A DNA stretch of 64,000 nucleotides from Thermasporomyces sp040195635 (GTDB lineage: Bacteria > Actinomycetota > Actinomycetes > Propionibacteriales > Actinopolymorphaceae): assembly GCF_040195635.1 (NCBI RefSeq), contig NZ_JBEFTX010000005.1, positions 186,001 through 250,000 of the forward strand, given 5' to 3'. The notes below the pieces were generated by a model, which was given only the letters and a program-made list of their open reading frames with translations, was not told the origin of the DNA and made no database searches. Below are positions 57,962 through 64,000 of this stretch, one piece after another. Position numbers and translations under genes: made by a program. Position 1 is the stretch's first letter; each line of letters starts with the position of its first letter.

Positions 57962-59047
57962 ATGGAGCTGACCCGTGCGGTCCATCTGGTGGGCAGCCTG
58001 CCCCCGGACACAGCGACGGTCGACGAAGGCATGCGCTTCTTCCTCGACAACGCCGGGCCGCACCTGCGCGGCTTGCTGCCGAGTGGCGAGACCCGCCGCC
58101 GCGGCCTGTACGTGGCGCCGATGGTCGACGGACTGGCGACGCATCCCGCACTGGAGTACGTGACCAGAGGCGACTGGTCGACCCTGACGGCGCGTCCCAC
58201 GTATCGGCTCCGCCGAGGCCGATCGCTGCGGGACGCGCCGCTCGATGATTATCTGGGATATTTCAAGGAAACTCAGGAGGGGTTACTGGCCTTCAAAGAG
58301 ATCAGCGCCGAATACGACAGGTCGGACCTGCGGTTCCAGGTGAGCGTGCCCAGTCCGCTGAGTTTTTCCTTCATCGCCTTCAATCACCGCGCCCTGCAGT
58401 TTTACCAGCGCACCGGCGACTCAGCCGGGAGAATCTGGCCCTACTATCGGCCGGTCGTCGAGGCCACCGGCCGCGAGATCTCCCGGATCCACGAGCTGGC
58501 CGGCGACGTGGTCTTCCAGCTGGAGATACCTGCCGAGACTCTCCTGGCGGCCAAAATGCCACCGGGCCTTCGGCGGATTGTCGTCGCCATCGCTGCCACA
58601 GCAGTCACCGACCTCGCCGTCATGACTCCATCCGGATCGCGGCTCGGCGTTCACCTGTGCTTTGGCAGCCTGCACAGCAAACCGGGGGCCAGACCTCGCT
58701 CCACCACGTCCATGGTCGACCTGGCCAACGGCATCGTCGAACGCTGGCCGGCAGGGCGGGAACTGGAATTCGTCCACATCCCGATGGCCGATGGCCCGAG
58801 TCCCCCTCTCCACAAGGCCTACTACGAGCATCTGCGCCGCCTCACGCTCCCGCCCAAGACACGTCTGATCGCGGGAATCGCGCACGAGTATCAACCGCTC
58901 GACGAGCAGCGGCGGGTGCTCGCACTGGTGGAATCGGCTTTCGGCCACCAGGTGGACGTCGCCTCGGCGTGTGGGCTAGGTCCACGGGCCGACAAAGCCG
59001 CAGCTCGGAAGGCAATCGCCCGCGCCATCGACCTCGCCACCTCCTGA
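57962..59047 (+). CDS. MetE-like / UROD-MetE superfamily protein
   Basis: A 361-aa protein with GAAGGA 9 nt before ATG 57962. Its C-terminal part (VHLCFGSLHSKPG, FVHIPMADGPS, TRLIAGIAHEYQPLDEQRRV, VASACGLGPRADKAAARKAI) resembles the barrel of cobalamin-independent methionine-synthase-like proteins (HLCxG, VxIPxxDG, ASxCGLGxR). The usual zinc ligands His-Cys-Glu-Cys are not all evident; the CGLG Cys remains. It may be a methyltransferase of another type. Stand-alone gene. Confidence 0.6.
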   Translation: MELTRAVHLVGSLPPDTATVDEGMRFFLDNAGPHLRGLLPSGETRRRGLYVAPMVDGLATHPALEYVTRGDWSTLTARPTYRLRRGRSLRDAPLDDYLGYFKETQEGLLAFKEISAEYDRSDLRFQVSVPSPLSFSFIAFNHRALQFYQRTGDSAGRIWPYYRPVVEATGREISRIHELAGDVVFQLEIPAETLLAAKMPPGLRRIVVAIAATAVTDLAVMTPSGSRLGVHLCFGSLHSKPGARPRSTTSMVDLANGIVERWPAGRELEFVHIPMADGPSPPLHKAYYEHLRRLTLPPKTRLIAGIAHEYQPLDEQRRVLALVESAFGHQVDVASACGLGPRADKAAARKAIARAIDLATS

Positions 59048-59169
59048 TCGCCCGAGTCGTGGCAGGGCATCCGGCGCACACTCCTCACCGCGATGGCGTC
59101 GCCTGCCGACGACCTCGGCTCGGTGTCCGGCAGGGGAACAAGAATCCCGAGCCGTCGTTGCCTCATGCG

Positions 59170-59598
59170 TCATGCGAGGTCAGTGCGAATGGTCGCGGCC
59201 ACCTCGTCCAGGTCCACCGTCGGCGGGTGAGGCGGTCGTTCGGCGTAGACACGTAGAAGGCCGTCCTCGTGCGTGCGGGTCAGGACGTGCATGTGCACAT
59301 GAGGAACTTCCTGAAACGCGGCGGGCCCGTTCGATGACCAGATGCTCATGCCGTCCGGCGCGAAGCAACGTCGCACCGATCGCGCGACCTTGACAACGGT
59401 CGCCATGAGGAGGCCGGCAAGCTCTGGCTCCAACTCGTCGACCTGCTCGACATGCTGCTTCGGCACGACCAGCGCGTGGACTCCCTCAGGCCAGGTCGGC
59501 TGGCGGAGGTCCATGAAGGCCAGGGTCGCCTCATCGTCATAGATGACGCTTGCTGGTGCCTCGCGGTCGACCACCTTGCAGAAGACGCACGTGTCCAC
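59170..59598 (-). CDS. HIT family hydrolase
   Basis: A 142-aa protein from GTG 59598 with AAGGGGATCC upstream. An N-terminal CVFCKV pair of Cys, ALVVPKQHVEQVDEL and the HIT triad VPHVHMHVLTR near 100. HIT proteins hydrolyse nucleotide phosphoramidates or dinucleoside polyphosphates. The gene lies just downstream of permease B of ABC module 3 on the same strand (20-nt gap), so it may be in that operon. Confidence 0.85.
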   Translation of the reverse strand: MDTCVFCKVVDREAPASVIYDDEATLAFMDLRQPTWPEGVHALVVPKQHVEQVDELEPELAGLLMATVVKVARSVRRCFAPDGMSIWSSNGPAAFQEVPHVHMHVLTRTHEDGLLRVYAERPPHPPTVDLDEVAATIRTDLA

Positions 59599-59618
59599 GC
59601 GGGATCCCCTTCCGCTGC

Positions 59619-60404
59619 TCAGCTGGTGGCGCTCGTGTAGCAGCGTAGTCCGGCTCGCCAGACGAGATGGGCGAGAAGACAGCTGGCGACGGCGACGCCG
59701 ACGGCCATGAGGACGACGAGGAGTTCTCCGCCGTTCAGGAGAGCTCCCGACGGGACGGTCGCGAGGAACGCGACGGGTAGCACATAGGTGAGCAGCAGCC
59801 GCAACGGTCGGCGGTAGACGTCGACGGGATAGCGGGCGAACTGCCAGACAGCGTCGTAGACGGCGTCGAGGCTCAGGCCCAGCGCCCAGAACACGGTGGC
59901 GGCGAGAATGGTACGGGTCGCCCACATGACCGCGGTCGCGGCGAGAAGCAGGACCAGCCAGGTGGCCACCCCGACCGGCGTGACGGTGATACCTGCGTGG
60001 TGGACGCCGTACGCGACGACGACACCGCCGAGCCCCACCTGGGCAAGTGCCAGCGGCGCACAGCTGCTGAGACCTGCGAGGAAGATCGCGGGCGCGGGTT
60101 GGGTCAGAAGCGCATCGAATCGGCCGTCCTTGACGTGGTTGCCGAACCACTGCAGGTTGGGCTCGACGAATGCCGCGCGGAGCCCGCTGACGATCTGGAA
60201 CGTGCCGAGGAGGGCGATCGCCTCACCGGGATGCCAGCCGCCGAGTGTGTTCGTACGGGTGTAGATCATGGCGAGGGCAGCGAGTGCGGAAGCGAGCGCA
60301 ACCACGGTGAGGACGACCTCGAAGACGAGGTCGGCGCGAAAGGCGATCTGGCGACGCAACGACAGCGAGAACAAGGTCCCGAAGAGCCGGATCAGTTTGA
60401 GCAT
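59619..60404 (-). CDS. ABC-2 type permease B (module 3)
   Basis: A 261-aa permease from ATG 60404. Conserved loop VKDGRFDALLTQPAPAIF and C-terminal WRAGLRCYTSATS mark it as the same family as 43338 and 49751. Six hydrophobic helices. 15 nt from permease A. Confidence 0.85.
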   Translation of the reverse strand: MLKLIRLFGTLFSLSLRRQIAFRADLVFEVVLTVVALASALAALAMIYTRTNTLGGWHPGEAIALLGTFQIVSGLRAAFVEPNLQWFGNHVKDGRFDALLTQPAPAIFLAGLSSCAPLALAQVGLGGVVVAYGVHHAGITVTPVGVATWLVLLLAATAVMWATRTILAATVFWALGLSLDAVYDAVWQFARYPVDVYRRPLRLLLTYVLPVAFLATVPSGALLNGGELLVVLMAVGVAVASCLLAHLVWRAGLRCYTSATS

Positions 60405-60419
60405 GGTCGTCTCCTCCTC

Positions 60420-61190
60420 CTACGCGCCTACCGCGGTGAAGCGGCGCAGGCCGGACCGCCAGACGGCCACGGTCAACCCGGCGAGGGCGATCAGCCAGCC
60501 CAGCTGAACGCCGTACGCCTGCACGAGCTCGGTCCCGCGCAGGGTCCCCGCCGCGATCTCGGCGGGCATGCCGAGCATCGACCAGAACGGAAGAGCCTGC
60601 CCGACCACCCGGAACGGCTCGGGCAGGAACCCCAGGGGCGCGGCCGTGCCGCCGAGCAGGAAGATCAGGGTCTCGCCGAGCCCGACCACGCCATGTGCGC
60701 GTTCGGTCCACAGCGCCGACAGCGCGAGTGTGTACGTGAAAAGGAACCGCAGCGCGGCGGCGACCAGGAGTGCGGGCAGCGCCACCGCGATCCCCACCGG
60801 GTCGAGCCGGACACCGGCGACGGCTCCCGCGACCACGATGAGGGGGACGCCGAAGATCAGGTGCCAGAACCGCAGACCGATGTTGGTGCCGAGGTAGTCG
60901 ATGACGACGGGCTGCGGCTGGACGAGGTTGTCGCCGAGACCACCGTCGTAGATGCCGTTGGACAGGGTGTGGTGTTCGTAGGAGACCGTCATCAGTTGGA
61001 CCGCGAGCAGCAGGACGTAGTAGGTGGAGACTGCCGAGTCGCCTGGCAGGGCAGCCGACCAGATGAACAGACCGAGCACGGGCGTGACCGCCTGGCCGAT
61101 CACCCAGGTGATCACCGACGACCGCCAACTCCACTGGGTCAGAGTGCTACGCCAGATCGCGAGGCCCACCAGCCGCACCATCCTGCTCAT
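60420..61190 (-). CDS. ABC-2 type permease A (module 3)
   Basis: A 256-aa permease; ATG 61190 overlaps the ATPase stop. Loop IYDGGLGDNLVQPQPVVIDY and C-terminal WRSGLRRFTAVGA match the first permease of module 1 (SSGIRAYSAVGA). The LGFLPEPFRVVGQALPFWSM segment corresponds to the plug region of the family. Confidence 0.85.
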   Translation of the reverse strand: MSRMVRLVGLAIWRSTLTQWSWRSSVITWVIGQAVTPVLGLFIWSAALPGDSAVSTYYVLLLAVQLMTVSYEHHTLSNGIYDGGLGDNLVQPQPVVIDYLGTNIGLRFWHLIFGVPLIVVAGAVAGVRLDPVGIAVALPALLVAAALRFLFTYTLALSALWTERAHGVVGLGETLIFLLGGTAAPLGFLPEPFRVVGQALPFWSMLGMPAEIAAGTLRGTELVQAYGVQLGWLIALAGLTVAVWRSGLRRFTAVGA

Positions 61191-62203
61191 GCCACACCGG
61201 CCCGGTAGAACCGGTCCATCATGGTTTCCAGCGGCGGGTCCGCCACGGTGAGATCGATGACAGGAACCTCGGCGAGGAGCCGACTGGTGATCCGGGGCGC
61301 GTCTTCCCGAGGAACGCGAAGCGTCACCTGGCTCGGGTCGGAGTCGTCGCGCTCTCCATAGTCATCCCAGGACACCGACGCCGAGTCGTCGCCGGTGGTC
61401 ACTCGCAGCAGCTTGTACGGCGACAGCCGCGCGGCCAATGCGGCCAGCCTGCCGTCATAACGCAGCCGTCCCTGGTCGATCAACACCACCCGTGGACACA
61501 GGGCCTCGACCTCGGCCATGTAGTGACTGGTGAGGAGCACGGTGGCGCCGGTCTGGGAGGCGTAATCGGCGATGTAGCGGCGGAACGCCACTGCCGCGGA
61601 GGCGTCCAGGCCGATGGTGGGCTCGTCCAGGAAGAGCACACGGGGTCGGTGCAGAAGTGCCACTGCCAGCCCGGCGCGCATCCGCTCCCCGAGGCTCAGG
61701 GCCCGCACCTGTCGCGGCAGGAGTGGCTCCAGGTCGAGCATGTCCGTCAGTTCCTCGACGTGGGAGCGGAACTGGGCGGGGGCGATGTCGTACAACAGAC
61801 GCCGGTAGCTGAAGTTGTCCAGGACGGTCAGTTCCGTGGGTCCAGCGATCGGCTGGCTTCCTCGTACCAGCGCGATCTGGGTGAGGAACTCGTGCTGGCG
61901 TCGCATCGGCGCGAATCCCAGCACCTTCGCCTCCCCCGCGGTCGGGTGCAGGATGCCGGAGAGGATCTTCATGGTCGTGGTCTTGCCGGCGCCATTGGGC
62001 CCGATGAACCCGACGACCTCGCCGGCTGCAAGGTGGAACGTCACATCGGCCACCGCTTCGATCTGCCGGTACTCCCGCCGCCACAGCGCACGGAACGCAG
62101 CCGCGAGCCCGGCCGGCCGTACCGGGACCCGGTAGGTCATCCCCAGCCCATCCACCGCCACGACCGGATCGGATGTCCCACACTCTGTCTTTCCAGCCAT
62201 CAT
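61187..62203 (-). CDS. ABC-2 type transporter ATPase (module 3)
   Basis: A 338-aa ATPase from ATG 62203 (ATG 62200 possible). Walker A GPNGAGKTT, signature LSLGERMRAGLAV, Walker B VLFLDEPTIGLD, H-loop LTSHYMAE. The Q-loop region reads RGSQPIAGP instead of the GQ..LWWD of modules 1 and 2, so this module is more distant. It diverges from the double-MerR gene, which may regulate it. Confidence 0.92.
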   Translation of the reverse strand: MMAGKTECGTSDPVVAVDGLGMTYRVPVRPAGLAAAFRALWRREYRQIEAVADVTFHLAAGEVVGFIGPNGAGKTTTMKILSGILHPTAGEAKVLGFAPMRRQHEFLTQIALVRGSQPIAGPTELTVLDNFSYRRLLYDIAPAQFRSHVEELTDMLDLEPLLPRQVRALSLGERMRAGLAVALLHRPRVLFLDEPTIGLDASAAVAFRRYIADYASQTGATVLLTSHYMAEVEALCPRVVLIDQGRLRYDGRLAALAARLSPYKLLRVTTGDDSASVSWDDYGERDDSDPSQVTLRVPREDAPRITSRLLAEVPVIDLTVADPPLETMMDRFYRAGVA

Positions 62204-62286
62204 GGGAGTTACCGTATGTGGCTCCAGCCCGTTGAAAGGTTGACCGGTCTTCTCAGCTCTGGATCACGCCTGAAAGGGCCAGAACC

Positions 62287-63057
62287 TTGCAACCGCGGTT
62301 AAAGACCCACGTGAAGGCGCTGCGGCCAGTCGACCTGGGCCGCACAGTCGGGATCAGCCCGTCGCTGGTGCGCACGTACGAACAGGTGGGCTTCCTCCCC
62401 GCGGCGGATCGCAGTCCCACCGGCTACCGCCGCTACACCGACGTTCACGTGGAAGCACTGCGGGTGGCACGGTGCCTGATCGCGGGGTACGGCTGGCAGC
62501 GGGCGCTTCAGGTCATGCGCGCTGTCCATGCCGGCGACAGTGCCGCCGCGCTCGCCGTCGCCGACGCATGCCACGCCGAACTCCACCGTCAACGTGCCCA
62601 GATCGACGAGACCCTGCGCACCATCGAACGCATCTCGCGCACCCAGACCCGCGTTCCCCGCGTCACGGCCGGCCGGGTGGTACGCATCGGTGCCGCAGCC
62701 CAACTTGCCGGCGTACGCCCTTCCGCGTTGCGCTTCTGGGAAGAGCAAGGACTTCTACAGCCGACCCGTGACGGCACGACGCGCAGCCGCTACTACGACC
62801 ACGAACAGATGCAACGCGTCCAGATCGTCGCGCTCCTGCGTGCCGCCGGCTATCGCTTCGATGGCATCCGGTCCGTTCTCGACGACCTCGCCACCAGCCG
62901 GCCGGCGCAAGCCCTGGCCGCCCTCGAGCAACGCCGCCGCTCCGTCCAACGCGCCAGCCAGCAGACGATGCACGCCACCAGTGCCCTCCACGGCTACCTT
63001 CAGCACTCAGTTGAGCTCGATCAACCGGTGGGCGTCGGCGATCACCTGACGACGTAG
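62287..63057 (+). CDS. Transcriptional regulator with two tandem MerR DNA-binding domains
   Basis: A 256-aa protein from TTG 62287 (AAAGGG 8 nt upstream; GTG 62311 possible). First MerR domain 11-79 (LRPVDLGRTVGISPSLVRTY, EQVGFLPAADRSPTGYRRYT). Second MerR domain 131-200 (VVRIGAAAQLAGVRPSALRF, WEEQGLLQPTRDGTTRSRYY). A helix about 85-120 joins them. There is no large ligand domain, so two DNA half-sites or two operators may be held by one chain. Divergent from ABC module 3. Confidence 0.88.
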   Translation: MQPRLKTHVKALRPVDLGRTVGISPSLVRTYEQVGFLPAADRSPTGYRRYTDVHVEALRVARCLIAGYGWQRALQVMRAVHAGDSAAALAVADACHAELHRQRAQIDETLRTIERISRTQTRVPRVTAGRVVRIGAAAQLAGVRPSALRFWEEQGLLQPTRDGTTRSRYYDHEQMQRVQIVALLRAAGYRFDGIRSVLDDLATSRPAQALAALEQRRRSVQRASQQTMHATSALHGYLQHSVELDQPVGVGDHLTT

Positions 63058-63951
63058 CCGTTCCGGTTCGACCACCACCACGTCGCCACCCAACGACCGC
63101 ACCAACCCCACCGCACCTTCCCAGTCTTCGGTGTCGAACTCGGCTTCCACCCACCCGTCGGCATCAGGCGGCGACAGCGACCGGGTGCGAGCGAACGCCC
63201 AACCTGCCCGGATCCGCGCGTGGTCACGGAGCCGGAGCCGGACCGGGTAGGACGGAAGCAACTTGGCGTAGGCGTCCTGCGACTGCCGCCAGAACGTCAC
63301 GAGGTCGAACTCGGCCGGTCGGGTGAACGGGACGTCTGTCACCGTCAGGTCGCGCATCCGGGAGACGCGGTAGGTCCGGAGCTTGTCGTCCCGCTGCCCG
63401 ACGAGGTACCAGTGCGCGCCCTTGCGGACCAGGCCGTACGGCGCGACCTGCACGGTGCCGACGGCTGTGCCGTACCGGATCTTGATGACGCGGTCGTCCC
63501 AGATCGCCTGCAACAGTCGAGGCAGCACGGGCGGCGGGTCGCCAGGGACGGGACCCCAGTACCCGCCCAGCTCGACGTGGATGCGCTGCCGGGCGTGCTC
63601 GGCATGCTCACGGGCGGCCGGCGCGACCGCCGCCAGCAGCTTGAGAATCAGACCGTCGCCGGGATCGTCGAGGCCGAGATCGGCGAGGATTCCGCGCGGC
63701 TGACCGACGATCATGGCCAGCGCCTCGGTCGTGGACAGGCCGGTCAGGCTGGTCCGGTAGTCGTCCACCAGAGCCCACCCGCCGGCACCGCCACGGGTCG
63801 AGTAGACCGGTATGCCGGCGGCCGACAGTGCCTCCATGTCGCGGCGGATGGTGCGCGTCGAGACCTCCAGCTCCTGAGCCAGCGTCGACGCCGACACGAG
63901 GCCCCGGCCCTGCAGCCGGAAGACGATGCGGAGCAGCCGGTCAGCACGCAT
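63007..63951 (-). CDS. WYL-domain HTH transcriptional regulator
   Basis: A 314-aa protein from ATG 63951 (GTG 63957 possible). Residues 1-60 form the winged helix (RADRLLRIVFRLQGRGLVSA, STLAQELEVSTRTIRRDMEA). The WYL domain follows at about 135-215 (IKIRYG, VAPYGLVRKGAHWYLVGQRD then DKLRTYRVSRM) and a WCX-like C-terminal domain ends it. WYL regulators sense nucleic-acid or nucleotide ligands. The 3' end overlaps the convergent double-MerR gene by 51 nt. Confidence 0.9.
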   Translation of the reverse strand: MRADRLLRIVFRLQGRGLVSASTLAQELEVSTRTIRRDMEALSAAGIPVYSTRGGAGGWALVDDYRTSLTGLSTTEALAMIVGQPRGILADLGLDDPGDGLILKLLAAVAPAAREHAEHARQRIHVELGGYWGPVPGDPPPVLPRLLQAIWDDRVIKIRYGTAVGTVQVAPYGLVRKGAHWYLVGQRDDKLRTYRVSRMRDLTVTDVPFTRPAEFDLVTFWRQSQDAYAKLLPSYPVRLRLRDHARIRAGWAFARTRSLSPPDADGWVEAEFDTEDWEGAVGLVRSLGGDVVVVEPERLRRQVIADAHRLIELN

Positions 63952-64000
63952 GGGCACAGTCTGGTGGACCTGCCCCGCTGCGTACCATCAAGGCGACCAG

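Overview
The window is high-GC DNA with GTG and TTG starts, strong GGAGG-type ribosome binding sites, many twin-arginine (Tat) secreted proteins and several ECF sigma factors. This fits a soil-type actinomycete (class Actinomycetes). The genus cannot be fixed from this window. No rRNA, intact tRNA, CRISPR array or complete prophage was seen.

Region 1 (1-14.5 kb) is a carbohydrate-utilisation area. It holds a secreted clan GH-A-like hydrolase, a secreted toroid-like protein, an ECF-type S component, a LacI regulator with two operator-like palindromes around a good promoter, a large beta-helix/PKD/discoidin exoprotein, a family-5 solute-binding lipoprotein without permeases, and a dienelactone-hydrolase-like esterase. 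An insertion-sequence graveyard (two IS3 pieces and one IS982-like piece) sits at 5.35-6.53 kb.

Region 2 (14.5-30 kb) is a scarred accessory region. It carries two orphan tRNA 3'-end repeats about 1.09 kb apart, many truncated or frameshifted genes (MarR, VOC, sigma factor, SnoaL-like, aminoglycoside-phosphotransferase-like), and fragments of Tn3-family transposases in both orientations. Within it lies an ECF41 (SigJ-like) network: two intact ECF41 sigma factors and one broken one. Four divergent intergenic regions each contain two back-to-back copies of T(C/G)ACA-N16-(C/T)GTC, eight promoters in all with identical spacing. They face a SnoaL-like protein, a FAD monooxygenase, a membrane protein plus multicopper oxidase operon, a LUD protein, a broken membrane-protein gene and the sigma genes themselves.

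Region 3 (31-37.3 kb) has a sulfotransferase, a PhoX-like protein and a compact minus-strand operon. The operon runs MauE-like, MauD-like thioredoxin, a 64-aa membrane protein, a polytopic membrane protein, an unknown 251-aa protein, and a Tat-exported protein rich in Cys and Trp. It resembles the maturation half of methylamine dehydrogenase without its large subunit or MauG, and may be an undescribed periplasmic redox or modified-protein system.

Region 4 (37.3-64 kb) starts with a surface-polysaccharide island: a glycosyltransferase/pyruvyltransferase fusion, an ABC-exporter-like membrane protein without ATPase, and a GT2-like enzyme. Three separate ATPase plus two-permease ABC-2 modules follow (41.5-44.2, 49.8-52.4 and 59.6-62.2 kb). 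Between them are an ECF42-type sigma/DGPF/RibD-like operon whose sigma start sits in an 18-bp x 7 minisatellite, and secreted proteins (three-repeat DUF5648-like, DUF4185, GxGYxYP-like). A SAM methyltransferase, an alpha/beta hydrolase, a MetE-like protein and a HIT protein follow. A tandem double-MerR regulator and a WYL regulator end the window.
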